Below are positions 44,149 through 52,649 of a DNA stretch of 64,000 bases, in pieces. How positions within the stretch are numbered: the first letter of the stretch is position 1; each line of letters opens with the position of its first letter. A program made the position numbers and the translations under genes. This DNA is from Paenibacillus lactis (GTDB lineage Bacteria > Bacillota > Bacilli > Paenibacillales > Paenibacillaceae), in assembly GCF_017873605.1 (NCBI RefSeq), contig NZ_JAGGKI010000003.1, positions 535,473 to 599,472 of the forward strand, given 5' to 3'. The notes under the pieces were generated by a model. The model was not told the origin of the DNA and searched no databases. It saw only the letters and a program-made list of their open reading frames with translations.

Positions 44149-44952
44149 TTGAGATATTATGTTCTGGACCGCGGTGACCCATTGTCTGTTGAGCTGACCC
44201 AGCAGTTTCACAAGCTGGCCGAACAGCGGGGGTTTGTGCTGGATGCAGAATCTCCCGAGATTGTCGTTTCGATCGGTGGAGACGGTACGATGCTGCACGC
44301 ATTTCATACCTTTATTGACCGTATACCTGACTTGGCTTTCGTCGGTGTTCATACCGGTCATTTAGGGTTCTATGCAGACTGGAAAGCTGACGAGCTGAAC
44401 GAACTTATTGATCATATGAGCGGCACCAAAGAGACCGGAGCCGTGGAGCCGCGTCTCGTCAAGTATCCCTTGGTACAACTGGAGATCCATAAGAAGTCAG
44501 GGACTTCATCTTATATTGCGCTGAATGAGTTTACGCTCAAGGGCGTTGACGGGACGGTCGTCGCCCAGATTGACATTAACGATGTAACCTTTGAAATGTT
44601 CCGGGGAGACGGCATTTGCGTATCCACCCCATCCGGCAGCACGGCTTATAACAAGAGTGTCGGAGGCGCGATGGTCCATCCCTCGATCGATGCCTTGCAG
44701 ATCGCGGAGATTGCCTCGATCAACAACCGCATCTTCCGAACGCTCGGCTCGCCGCTTCTTCTGCCCAAGCATCATCATTGTGATATTTTTTCGCGCAAGG
44801 AGCAGCGCTTGCTGCTTACGATTGATCATATCAATATCTCGATCGATGATCTTATCTCCGTTCGCTGTCAGGTGGCGGAGCAGCAGGTCAGCTTTGCCCG
44901 ATACCGTCCGTTTCCGTTCTGGAACCGGGTTCGCGATGCGTTTCTTGGTTAA
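44149..44952 (+). CDS. nadK: NAD kinase
   Basis: This 267-residue enzyme phosphorylates NAD to NADP using ATP or polyphosphate. The signature GGDGT is at residues 43-47, and GDGICVSTPSGSTAYN carries the second conserved region. The size matches Bacillus PpnK (266). Start is TTG 44149, with AAAGGAG 9 bases upstream. It follows ylbJ by 64 bases in the same direction but may have its own promoter. A terminator follows. Confidence 0.93.
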   Translation: MRYYVLDRGDPLSVELTQQFHKLAEQRGFVLDAESPEIVVSIGGDGTMLHAFHTFIDRIPDLAFVGVHTGHLGFYADWKADELNELIDHMSGTKETGAVEPRLVKYPLVQLEIHKKSGTSSYIALNEFTLKGVDGTVVAQIDINDVTFEMFRGDGICVSTPSGSTAYNKSVGGAMVHPSIDALQIAEIASINNRIFRTLGSPLLLPKHHHCDIFSRKEQRLLLTIDHINISIDDLISVRCQVAEQQVSFARYRPFPFWNRVRDAFLG

Positions 44953-44963
44953 TCAAGCATACA

Positions 44964-45009
44964 AAAAGATCGGCCTCTGTCCATTGGTACAGAGATCCGA
45001 TCTTTTTTA
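44964..45009. terminator. Terminator after NAD kinase
   Basis: AAAAGATCGG/CCGATCTTTT and TCTGT/ACAGA form a long stem followed by T on the plus strand. yutD converges from the other side. Confidence 0.83.
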
Positions 45010-45040
45010 TTAGGATATAAAGTTCAAGTCAAGACGGGAT

Positions 45041-45562
45041 TCAAGAAGTAGCGGACCTCGGAGCCTTCGGCCCCTTCTCCCTCGGTTCCCTTGGCTCGCG
45101 CTGATCACGCTGTTCGCGCTGCTCCCGCTTCGCTTCCCGGACTTCGCGTTCCCGGCCGTCCTTCCTGCTCTTCACTGCTCCGTCCTGTGCGGCCTCCTTG
45201 TTTCCTCTATTCTCCTCATCAGGCCGGACTTCCTTAACTTCTGCTGCATCCCGGGGTTCCCGGTCCTTCGGCTCTTTATGCTCCTTATGCTCCTTTGTCT
45301 TCTGGAGCACGAAATGGGCACAGCCGAAATTGCAGTACTCGTTAATATAGTCAGACATGCTGGAGAATGTGGAGTCCTTGGCGGCCTTCGGATGGTTGTC
45401 GCGGTAGAAGCCTTTTAGCCGTAGCTGATTGTAGCCCCAATCCCCCACAATATAGTCATACCGGTCCAGTACCTCGCTGTACCGATCCCGGAAAGCCTCC
45501 AGATTCCAACCGTTCCGGTAGTCCTTCAGCAATTCATAGCTTTTGTTGCCGATAATGATCAT
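45041..45562 (-). CDS. yutD: YutD family protein with long charged tail
   Basis: The first 90 residues match YutD (DUF1027): MIIIGNKSYELLKDYRNGWN, IVGDWGYNQLRLKGF, INEYCNFGCAHFVLQK. Residues 90-173 are a low-complexity tail rich in Lys, Glu, Arg, Asp and Gln, with repeats of REQREQRDQREPREPREK. YutD function is unknown. In Bacillus, yutD is next to lipA, as here (37 bases downstream of the lipA stop). The tail is absent from the short Bacillus protein. Confidence 0.85.
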   Translation of the reverse strand: MIIIGNKSYELLKDYRNGWNLEAFRDRYSEVLDRYDYIVGDWGYNQLRLKGFYRDNHPKAAKDSTFSSMSDYINEYCNFGCAHFVLQKTKEHKEHKEPKDREPRDAAEVKEVRPDEENRGNKEAAQDGAVKSRKDGREREVREAKREQREQRDQREPREPREKGPKAPRSATS

Positions 45563-45599
45563 GACAGCATCCCTGCCTTTCTAACACGCTGAGACTGGA

Positions 45600-46493
45600 T
45601 TAAGACTGAACCGTTTCTTCCTTGCTCCGTGCAGCCGATTTCACCTGCTCGTGCGCATGGTAGGAGCTGCGTACCAGCGGACCGGATTCCACGTGGCTGA
45701 AGCCCCGCTTCATTCCCTCTTCCTTCAGGATGGCGAACTCCTCAGGCGTATAATATTTTTCCACATTCAAATGCTTAGGCGACGGCTGCAAATACTGGCC
45801 GATCGTCATAATATCGCAATCGACGGCCCGAAGGTCATCCATCGCTTCCAGAATTTCATCCCACTCCTCACCGACACCCAGCATAATGCTCGATTTCGTC
45901 GGAATATCCGGCTGCATCATTTTGGCATTCTTCAATAACTGCAGGGAACGGTCGTACTTCGCTTTAGCCCGTACCCGATCCGACATGCGCTTAACCGTCT
46001 CGATATTATGGTTCAGAATGTCAGGCTTCGCATCCATAACAATCTTCAGCGACTCCTCGCTGCCCATAAAGTCCGGGATCAGCACTTCAACCGAACATAG
46101 CGGAAGGCGTCTTCGGATCGCTTTCACCGTTTCGGCGAATATGTACGCGCCTCCGTCTTTCAGGTCATCCCTTGCTACACTTGTCACGACGCAGTGCCGG
46201 AGGTTCATCTGCTCGGCTGCCTCGGCTACACGCTCCGGCTCCTGCAGGTCAAGCTCCGTCGGAAGCCCCGTGTTTACCGCGCAAAAACGGCAAGCACGCG
46301 TGCAAATATCCCCCAGAATCATAAACGTCGCGGTACGATTCGCCCAGCACTCGTAAATATTCGGGCAGCGGGCCTCTTCACACACGGTATGAAGCGTTTT
46401 GGACCGCATCATGCTCTTGATTTCCTTATAATTATCGCCGGTTGTCAGCTTAATTCGAATCCAGTCGGGTTTTGGCTGTTTGGTTTTGGACAA
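45600..46493 (-). CDS. lipA: Lipoyl synthase
   Basis: This 297-residue radical SAM enzyme inserts two sulfurs into octanoyl groups on lipoate-dependent enzymes. It has two 4Fe-4S cluster motifs: the auxiliary one at Cys38, Cys43 and Cys49 ([12 protein letters not shown]) and the radical one at Cys64, Cys68 and Cys71 (CTRACRFC). The C-terminal RSSYHA is the usual serine ligand motif. Start is TTG 46493 with GAAGG upstream. It is the first gene of a lipA-yutD pair, an order also known from Bacillus (yutB-yutD region). Confidence 0.94.
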   Translation of the reverse strand: MSKTKQPKPDWIRIKLTTGDNYKEIKSMMRSKTLHTVCEEARCPNIYECWANRTATFMILGDICTRACRFCAVNTGLPTELDLQEPERVAEAAEQMNLRHCVVTSVARDDLKDGGAYIFAETVKAIRRRLPLCSVEVLIPDFMGSEESLKIVMDAKPDILNHNIETVKRMSDRVRAKAKYDRSLQLLKNAKMMQPDIPTKSSIMLGVGEEWDEILEAMDDLRAVDCDIMTIGQYLQPSPKHLNVEKYYTPEEFAILKEEGMKRGFSHVESGPLVRSSYHAHEQVKSAARSKEETVQS

Positions 46494-46784
46494 AGAAAAT
46501 ACCTTCTTTCGTTGGTTTGATCTTGCCTAAAGTTCATAAACTCACGTTAACTGTTCCATATTATATCATGAAAACCATCATATTACCTGTCCTCATCGAT
46601 ATAACATTCATCTACGTACGGCATGGATAAAAATCCTTGTTTTGATTCACCCTACGGTGTAGGCATTCCTATCCGACCGGCGGGCACCATCTGTCTATAG
46701 GCTTCGCATCGCCGGTGCACGCCGATTTTCGAAGCGTACAAGAACCCTCAATAATAACAGTCTAAAAAGGGGGTGAAGAACACA

Positions 46785-47882
46785 TTGAGGATCATGCGAT
46801 CGATATGCTCAAGCCGCGCTTTGCGCCGCGGGATGCTTGCAGCTGTGGCTTCCATAACGTCGATCAGCTGTTTGCAAGGAACGGTACATGCCGCAGAGCC
46901 CATAAAGTCTTCGGAGCCGTCCCATGCAGTTGTCGAAGCAAGCTCCAAGGGCGGCAATGCTGAAGCGGTATACGCAGCCAGGAAATCTTTATACGACCAG
47001 GTTGCCGCTGTAACCCAAATTCCCTGGTACCGGCTCGCGGCCATTGATCAGTATGAACGAACGCTGACCCAGGTTCATCCCAGGGATCGAAAGCATCCCG
47101 AACGAACCCTCGGCATCTTCATTCCTCCTACCAGATGGGCAGGACCGTTAAATCCCGATCAGGAGGACGTCGATCCGATGTCCATCAGCGTGTTCTCGGG
47201 TATCGGTCTTGACGGGAACGGAGATGGTAAAGCCGATCCTAACGATGATATGGACCTGCTCTATACCGTCGCGGCCAGACTGGCCCCGTATGGCCATGCT
47301 GCCGATGACTTCAGCATCGGCTTATGGTCCTATTATCAGAACACCCGGGCCGTCCAGCGGGTTATGCAGTATGCCAAGCTGTATGAAACCTTCGGCAAAC
47401 TGGATTTGTTCGACCATGCCTTCCCGCTTCCCGTCAAAAGCAATTACTCCTACCGAAGCACCTTCGGTATGGGGCGCAACTGGGGAGGAAGAAGAGTTCA
47501 CGAAGGCACCGATCTGTTTGCCTCTCACGGCGTTCCCGTGCGAAGCACATGCTATGGCGTGGTGGAGATCAAGGGCTGGAACAAATACGGCGGATGGCGC
47601 ATCGGCATTCGGGATTTGAACAATCACTATCATTATTACGCCCATTTGCAGGGCTTTGACAAAAGCATCGCCCTCGGAGATGTGGTCAAGCCGGGACAGA
47701 CCCTCGGCTGGGTCGGCAGCTCCGGTTACGGCAAGCCGGGCACCCAGGGAAAATTCCCTCCGCATCTGCATTACGGCATCTACCGGGATACCGGCCACAC
47801 CGAATGGGCCTTTGACCCTTACCCCCTGCTGAAGCGCTGGGAGCTGGAGGAGAAAAGATCCAAGAAAAAAACGCGCTCCTGA
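46785..47882 (+). CDS. M23 peptidase, LytH/YunA-type
   Basis: The 365-residue product has a signal sequence (SRALRRGMLAAVASITSISC...VHAAEP, cleaved after about residue 37) and a C-terminal LytM (M23) domain. Zinc ligands are in HEGTDLFA and HLHYGIY. It resembles YunA/LytH, the L-Ala-D-Glu endopeptidase that trims spore cortex peptides. TTG 46785 has AAGGGGGTG 9 bases upstream; a GTG at 46773 would sit inside that site. It lies next to yunB, as in Bacillus. Confidence 0.87.
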   Translation: MRIMRSICSSRALRRGMLAAVASITSISCLQGTVHAAEPIKSSEPSHAVVEASSKGGNAEAVYAARKSLYDQVAAVTQIPWYRLAAIDQYERTLTQVHPRDRKHPERTLGIFIPPTRWAGPLNPDQEDVDPMSISVFSGIGLDGNGDGKADPNDDMDLLYTVAARLAPYGHAADDFSIGLWSYYQNTRAVQRVMQYAKLYETFGKLDLFDHAFPLPVKSNYSYRSTFGMGRNWGGRRVHEGTDLFASHGVPVRSTCYGVVEIKGWNKYGGWRIGIRDLNNHYHYYAHLQGFDKSIALGDVVKPGQTLGWVGSSGYGKPGTQGKFPPHLHYGIYRDTGHTEWAFDPYPLLKRWELEEKRSKKKTRS

Positions 47883-47905
47883 AGCTCTTCAGGACGCGTT
47901 TTTTT
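47869..47905 (+). terminator. Terminator of the LytH/YunA gene
   Basis: AACGCG(C)TCCTGAAG and CTTCAGGA(C)GCGTT form a strong stem overlapping the stop codon, followed by TTTTTT. Confidence 0.83.
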
Positions 47906-47937
47906 ATAATAAGAGCCTGCTGCTTCGTTCAGCTGCC

Positions 47938-48942
47938 CTAGTGTCCCGTCACTCCCCCTTCGGGCTGGGCCGGACTGTCGGATTCCCCTGCAGGCGTTTC
48001 CCCCGGTGCAGGAGTCGAGCCTGGCGATGTAGCGCCTGGACTCGTGGTGCCTGACGGCGGCGTAATGAGCGGCGTGTCTCCGGTGCTTCCTTGCGGCTCT
48101 CCCTCTTTTGCGCTGTTTTCATTGGAGGAAGGCGGAGGGATGGCAATGCTTGGCGCGCTCGCTTTATTTTCGCCGACGGCTTTTCCTTGCGCGTCATAGT
48201 AATACATAGGCACGTCCCCTACAACGAGCAGGTAGGAGATCGGGATATCGGTCTCAACGGTCTGCGGCTCCATATCGAACGGGACGACCACCGCCACCTC
48301 GGTCACGATATGGACGAACACTTCGACCAGAATCATATTGATCCCGGCTCCCTGCTGACGGGTGTCCAGCTGCACCTTTACCGCTCCCTGCGGCTCGATT
48401 TTCAGCGGAATCTGGGGACCGAACGAGGCGATGATCGGGCTCTTGAGCACTTGGCCCAGCGGGATATGCTCCTTCCGCTTGTGGATATCATCCAGCGTTT
48501 GCTGAACGACCTGCGTCGTATGCGACGTAATTTTCAGGTGCTCTGCATAATTCAGCATAAACCCCGTCACTTTACCGCTGCTGTCTGTTTTCCAATTCAC
48601 CAGGTTCTCGAAATCCTGGCCTTGCGTTACCTGGGAAGTGATCGCTTTATTGATTGCCTCCGTGGCGATTTGCTTAACCCGGATTTGGGCAAGATGCATG
48701 ATCGGCGGCCTGAGATTCCGTTCAATATGCATAAAAAACTGCGTAATTCCAAAGATAATCAGCACGATTGCGATAAGCCACCATTTCTTCCTGCTGCGCC
48801 GCTTAGCGACCTGTGGACGGCCCCCGCTTCTCGGCGGTACCGCCCGGAACCCTCTCCTGGACGGCTTGAACGCTCGGCGTGGTTTCGGCCATGACAGGGA
48901 CGGAAAGGATAAACGCCTGCTTCCCCATCTCTTTCGTCTCAA
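47938..48942 (-). CDS. yunB: YunB, sporulation protein
   Basis: The 334-residue product has a basic N-terminal cytoplasmic segment of about 50 residues, one membrane helix (WWLIAIVLIIFGITQFF) and a soluble YunB domain to about residue 255. The last 75 residues form a Pro/Thr/Ser/Gly-rich tail with TSPGATSPGSTPAPGETP. YunB is sigma-E dependent in Bacillus and linked to spore formation. Start TTG 48942 is 8 bases after AGGGGGGA. A CATACCCT element upstream is a weak sigma-E -10. Confidence 0.85.
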   Translation of the reverse strand: MRRKRWGSRRLSFPSLSWPKPRRAFKPSRRGFRAVPPRSGGRPQVAKRRSRKKWWLIAIVLIIFGITQFFMHIERNLRPPIMHLAQIRVKQIATEAINKAITSQVTQGQDFENLVNWKTDSSGKVTGFMLNYAEHLKITSHTTQVVQQTLDDIHKRKEHIPLGQVLKSPIIASFGPQIPLKIEPQGAVKVQLDTRQQGAGINMILVEVFVHIVTEVAVVVPFDMEPQTVETDIPISYLLVVGDVPMYYYDAQGKAVGENKASAPSIAIPPPSSNENSAKEGEPQGSTGDTPLITPPSGTTSPGATSPGSTPAPGETPAGESDSPAQPEGGVTGH

Positions 48943-49033
48943 ACTGTATCCCCCCTATTCGGGCGTCCTGGATGCGGCAAGATCACCCTGGCAAGCTCCT
49001 CCTGTATAGAGGGTATGCGGACAACCGGCAAAA

Positions 49034-49067
49034 AAGAAGAGCAGGGATCGTTATCCCTGCTCTTCTT
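49034..49067 (-). terminator. Terminator of the arsR-AHSA1 unit
   Basis: AAGAAGAGCAGGGAT and ATCCCTGCTCTTCTT pair completely around a 4-base loop, followed by T6 on the minus strand. The stem overlaps the end of arsR. Confidence 0.87.
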
Positions 49068-49458
49068 GATTCGGGCGAGACTTTCGTGACACCAGGGAAA
49101 GGGCTGGATCCTGGCCTTCCGGCGTTTCTCGATCCATCGAACCCTCCTCCACATAATGCTTCAGCATCGATAGCTTGTTTTCCCAGAAACGATCGAAATA
49201 GGACAGCCAGTCCTTCAGATCCTGCAGCGGCCCTGCATCCAGACGATATCGCGTCTCCCGTCCGACCTTGCGTTCCTTCACAAGCCCGGCTTCCTCCAGA
49301 ATGCGAAGATGCTTCGACACCGCCGGCCGGGTCATGGAGAAATGCCCGGTAATATCCTTGACCGGCATTTCCTTCTCGCTCAAAAGGCCAAGAAGCTTAC
49401 GGCGCGTTGGATCGGCGATCGCCTGAAAAACGTCGTGCCTCGGAGCGGCCCCGGACAT
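49051..49458 (-). CDS. ArsR-family transcriptional regulator
   Basis: This 135-residue regulator has a winged helix-turn-helix of the ArsR/SmtB type (residues about 8-90, with DPTRRKLLGLL and MTRPAVSKHLRILEEAGLV). There is no CxC-type metal site. C-terminal residues 91-135 are charged. It is coupled with an AHSA1 protein, a common pair in which the regulator represses its own operon. It starts 3 bases after the AHSA1 stop and is the second gene of the unit. Confidence 0.87.
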   Translation of the reverse strand: MSGAAPRHDVFQAIADPTRRKLLGLLSEKEMPVKDITGHFSMTRPAVSKHLRILEEAGLVKERKVGRETRYRLDAGPLQDLKDWLSYFDRFWENKLSMLKHYVEEGSMDRETPEGQDPALSLVSRKSRPNQEEQG

Positions 49459-49461
49459 GGC

Positions 49462-49893
49462 TTATCCCTCGACATATCCGGCGAGCTTTTGAACAAGGCC
49501 TGCCCAGCCGTTATCCATGCGCCCGCGAACAAGCTCGTGAGCTTCCCCGAATTCCGTAACCTGATCAGCAGTCCAGCCGCCGTGAATAAGCGTAAACTCG
49601 GTATGCTCGCCCTGCTCAACCAGCTCGAACGTTAGCGTCCAGTCCTTCCCCCAATTAAAGCTTAACCGATGGGGCGGGTCGAGCTCGGTTACCTTACATG
49701 GGGACATGCCGAATGGCCCGGCATTCAGTTGAAATTCAAAGCCCAAGGCTGGCTCGAAGTTGTTCGGCATAAACCAAGCCGCAATCCCTTCGGATGTAGC
49801 CACCGCCTGCCACACCTTGTCGATCGGAGCCTTTAAAGTAAGCGTATGTCGTATATCCGGCAGTTTAGCACCGCTTGCGTTGTCCATCATCAT
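49462..49893 (-). CDS. SRPBCC/AHSA1 protein paired with ArsR
   Basis: This 143-residue START-like protein has the family pattern IRHTLTLKAPIDKVWQAVATSEG, GPFGMSPCKV and HGGWTADQ. It probably binds a hydrophobic ligand. Three consecutive ATGs (49893, 49890 and 49887) follow GAGGTAGG, and the exact start is uncertain by six bases. It is first in a two-gene unit with arsR and is controlled by the operator-promoter at 49919-49972. Confidence 0.85.
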   Translation of the reverse strand: MMMDNASGAKLPDIRHTLTLKAPIDKVWQAVATSEGIAAWFMPNNFEPALGFEFQLNAGPFGMSPCKVTELDPPHRLSFNWGKDWTLTFELVEQGEHTEFTLIHGGWTADQVTEFGEAHELVRGRMDNGWAGLVQKLAGYVEG

Positions 49894-49918
49894 CCTACCT
49901 CGCTTTATCCAATATTAC

Positions 49919-49972
49919 GAAACTGTTTGGTTTCATAATAGCATTATATGAAACCAAACGGTTTCATGTCAA
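49919..49972 (-). promoter_or_regulatory. Promoter with large inverted-repeat operator of the AHSA1-arsR unit
   Basis: Two 19-base arms, GAAACTGTTTGGTTTCATA (49919-49937) and its inverted copy (49947-49965, one mismatch), surround 9 bases. Each arm is itself a small palindrome GAAAC-N6-GTTTC. On the minus strand TTGACA (49967-49972) and TATAAT (49943-49948) are 18 bases apart, so the operator fills the spacer and covers the -10 and the start region. Binding of a dimer of ArsR-type repressor would block transcription. Confidence 0.82.
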
Positions 49973-50030
49973 CTGCCATAACTTGCCTGTCTTCCATACC
50001 GTTAAGCCATACGCGTCGTTCCCCAAAGAC

Positions 50031-50456
50031 TCACTCCTGAACCGGATAGGTTCGCTGGAGAAAATCGATGGATTGCCGAATGAGCTGCTTAAGCACCACT
50101 TCATCGATATCGGCAACTTTATTGATATAGACGCAGCCTTTCCCGGCGGTATATTTGCCGAAGCTTGCCAGCAGCTCCTCGCGATGCTCATCTCCCGGCG
50201 CAAAATACAGGCTTATCTTCGCCTTTCTCGGAGAGAAGCCGACATACGGCGCATCGCCTTCATGCCCGGAAGCATACCGGTAATGATAGGAACCGAATCC
50301 GATGATGCTGGGCCCCCACATTTTAGCGGGAAAACCGCTCGTCTCCGTAAAAATGTCCAGCAGACGATAAGCATCCTCCCGCTTTTTGGGATTGTCCACC
50401 TGCTCGATAAATTCGATGACGCTGTTTTCCGTCTCTTTCGTTTTTTGCTCGTACAT
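50031..50456 (-). CDS. DUF1801 protein
   Basis: The 141-residue protein has the DUF1801 (YdhG-like) fold, with features ETENSVIEFIEQVDNPKKRED, FPAKMWGPSIIGFGSYHYRY and FSPRKAKISLYFA. Function unknown. ATG 50456 is preceded by a purine-rich GGGGAGAGGGGA site. It stands alone, opposite to no obvious partner, in the same direction as its neighbours. Confidence 0.82.
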   Translation of the reverse strand: MYEQKTKETENSVIEFIEQVDNPKKREDAYRLLDIFTETSGFPAKMWGPSIIGFGSYHYRYASGHEGDAPYVGFSPRKAKISLYFAPGDEHREELLASFGKYTAGKGCVYINKVADIDEVVLKQLIRQSIDFLQRTYPVQE

Positions 50457-50593
50457 GCCGCTTTCCCCTCTCCCCGGTATCATTTTCATCATTCCCTATC
50501 CAACGAAGCTGTATAAGACGGCTGTTATGCCCATCCTGTAAGATCGTTCCATGATATCCTGGCCCTCTCTCATCGACGAATCGATTATCAAGT

Positions 50594-50640
50594 AAAAAAG
50601 ACTGGAGCCGATCGACAAACTCGATCAATGTCCAGTCTTG
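50594..50640 (-). terminator. Terminator of the TrmH-type gene
   Basis: AAGACTGGA/TCCAGTCTT and GATCGA/TCGATC form a long stem overlapping the stop codon region, followed by a T run on the minus strand. Confidence 0.78.
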
Positions 50641-51434
50641 CTGTCGCTGTATTCCCGCTGACGCAGCGCTTCATACATAAGGACGGAGGCTGCCATCGCC
50701 GCATTCAGCGATTCGGCTTGTCCAGGCATGGGGATACGAATCGCATCGTCCACCAGAGCTGCAACCTCGGGGGATACCCCGCTTCCTTCACTGCCGATGA
50801 CGATCCAGCATGTTCCTTGAAAGTCATACTCGAAGCATGAGCGCTTTCCTTCGAGCAGCGTGGTCACCAGCCGGGCACCTTTCGCTCGAGCCTCCGGCAA
50901 AATCTCCAGGAGATCGCCTTCAAGCACCGGCAAATGAAATAACGATCCCATCGTGGAGCGAAGCGTTTTCGGATTGTAAACATCGGCGCAGCCTCGGCCA
51001 AGCACAACGCCTGCAGCTCCTACTGCATCCGCCGTACGGATAATGGTTCCGACATTTCCCGGATCCTGCAAACCATCCAGAACCATCACAAGGCCTCCTT
51101 CACGCATGATCAGATCCTGCCATTGCCCGGCTTCCTTGCGAACGACGGCAAATACCGGCTGCGGGGAAGGCGTATCGCTTACTTTGGCAATCACCGCATG
51201 GGATACGCCGATCCATTCTACACCCTGTTCCGTGTCCGGTATGCCAGTAAGCTCCCGAGGGATGCCCCGCTCGATGTCAAAGGCCACGCACTCGACATCC
51301 GCACCCGAGGACAGCGCCTCCTGCACCAGATGAATCCCCTCAACCACATACTTGTTTTGCTTGTCCCTATGCTTTTTCTCTTGCAGCTGAGCCCAGCTCT
51401 TCACGCGGGCATTCTGCGGCGATAATATCTCCAT
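50625..51434 (-). CDS. TrmH-family rRNA/tRNA 2'-O-methyltransferase
   Basis: This 269-residue SPOUT methyltransferase methylates ribose on rRNA or tRNA. The N-terminal 80 residues are a substrate-binding domain. The three TrmH motifs are visible: DGLQDPGNVGTIIRTADA, WIVIGSEGSGVS and IPMPGQAESLNAAMAASV, which together form the SAM knot. It resembles Bacillus YsgA. ATG 51434 is 8 bases after GGTGG. A terminator follows. Confidence 0.88.
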   Translation of the reverse strand: MEILSPQNARVKSWAQLQEKKHRDKQNKYVVEGIHLVQEALSSGADVECVAFDIERGIPRELTGIPDTEQGVEWIGVSHAVIAKVSDTPSPQPVFAVVRKEAGQWQDLIMREGGLVMVLDGLQDPGNVGTIIRTADAVGAAGVVLGRGCADVYNPKTLRSTMGSLFHLPVLEGDLLEILPEARAKGARLVTTLLEGKRSCFEYDFQGTCWIVIGSEGSGVSPEVAALVDDAIRIPMPGQAESLNAAMAASVLMYEALRQREYSDSKTGH

Positions 51435-51513
51435 CGCTCTATCCACCGTTCCTCTATACAATTAAGAAAGAATTCATGGCCTGGCTATTAGCCGGCTTGA
51501 TTCGATATTAGGT

Positions 51514-52176
51514 TCATTTCGGGTAAGCCAGCTCCAGCTTCGCCAGATCGTTCTTGTGACCGACGATAACAAGAATGTCGCCCTCTTCGATGCGGTCTTC
51601 CGGATGGGGTGAAATGTTCATATCCGATTCGCTGCGGATCGCCATAACGTTGCAGCCGAACCGGGCCCGAATATCCAGCTCTCTCAGATTGTGCCCGAGC
51701 AGTTCCCCCGTTGCCTGCATCTCCATAATGCTGTAATCATCCGACAGGTCGATATAGTCCAAAATGTTCGGAGACACCAGATGATGCGCAACCCGGAGCC
51801 CCATATCCCGTTCGGGGAAAATCACCTTATCCGCCCCGATCTTATGAAGCACTTTGCCGTGCAGTTCATTTTTTGCCTTGACGACGATCGCCGGCACGCC
51901 AAGATCCTTCAAGATCAATGTCGTCAAAATACTGGACTGGATGTCCTCCCCTATAGCCACGACAACGACATCGAAGTTGCGAATGCCGAGCGCCCGCAGC
52001 GCTTCTTCATCAGTCGAATCCGCCGATACCGCGTGCGTAACCATATTAGCGATTTCCTGCACGCGCTGCTCACTTGCGTCCACGGCCAATACATCAAAGC
52101 CCATGGTGCTTAATTCCTTCGCTACACTCGTGCCAAAACGTCCCATACCGATTACTGCGTACTGTTTCTTCGCCAT
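51514..52176 (-). CDS. KtrA/KtrC-type potassium channel regulator
   Basis: This 220-residue protein has an RCK domain for NAD or ATP (GMGRFG at 10-15, DASEQRVQ after strand 2) and a TrkA-C domain in the last 80 residues. In Bacillus such proteins gate KtrB/KtrD potassium channels and TrkA-C binds cyclic-di-AMP. No ktrB partner lies next to it. KtrC is often coded apart from its channel, which favours KtrC. Confidence 0.85.
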   Translation of the reverse strand: MAKKQYAVIGMGRFGTSVAKELSTMGFDVLAVDASEQRVQEIANMVTHAVSADSTDEEALRALGIRNFDVVVVAIGEDIQSSILTTLILKDLGVPAIVVKAKNELHGKVLHKIGADKVIFPERDMGLRVAHHLVSPNILDYIDLSDDYSIMEMQATGELLGHNLRELDIRARFGCNVMAIRSESDMNISPHPEDRIEEGDILVIVGHKNDLAKLELAYPK

Positions 52177-52328
52177 TTATATAATCCTCCCGCGAGCCTA
52201 GATCCATTCCGCATTGTTCTGGTTATTCGTTATTTCAGTATACCATACTGTCCCGAATACTTGAATGTAACTGCCTCTCTACGGGTACATTACCAATGAC
52301 CCTTTCATAAACAAGGAGGAACATTTCG

Positions 52329-52568
52329 ATGTCCATATTGTTAGATCTACGGCAAGCTGTCATTCACAAAGTCCATAATCAGGACCAAGAAGAGCTGCGC
52401 TCCATGATCGAGGGTTCCGTCGACGGGCCGGAAGCCGCCCTGCCGGGACTAGGGGTAATGTTTGAAATGATGTGGAAGGACATGGATGCTTCCGAGCAAA
52501 ACCAGCTCGTCTCCTCCCTTCACGAGCATCTGAAGCACGTCACCCCCGGGAACCTAACGCAAGGCTAA
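52329..52568 (+). CDS. sspI: SspI, small acid-soluble spore protein I
   Basis: The 79-residue protein has the SspI pattern: LRQAVIHKVHNQDQEELRSM, then LPGLGVMFEMMWKDMD. In Bacillus, SspI is a minor forespore protein made under sigma-G or sigma-F. AGGAGGAA precedes the ATG. A CATAAAC upstream of the ribosome site could be a sigma-G -10, but the -35 is not clear. A strong terminator follows. Confidence 0.87.
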   Translation: MSILLDLRQAVIHKVHNQDQEELRSMIEGSVDGPEAALPGLGVMFEMMWKDMDASEQNQLVSSLHEHLKHVTPGNLTQG

Positions 52569-52590
52569 GACGGCCGGCGGCCGAAAAAGA

Positions 52591-52626
52591 AACAATCCTC
52601 AAAGCTTGAACAGCCTGAGGATTGTT
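52591..52626. terminator. Terminator between sspI and prfC
   Basis: AACAATCCTCA and TGAGGATTGTT pair, with T7 on the plus strand. Confidence 0.83.
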
Positions 52627-52649
52627 TTTTTGCTTATATCAAGGAGAGC

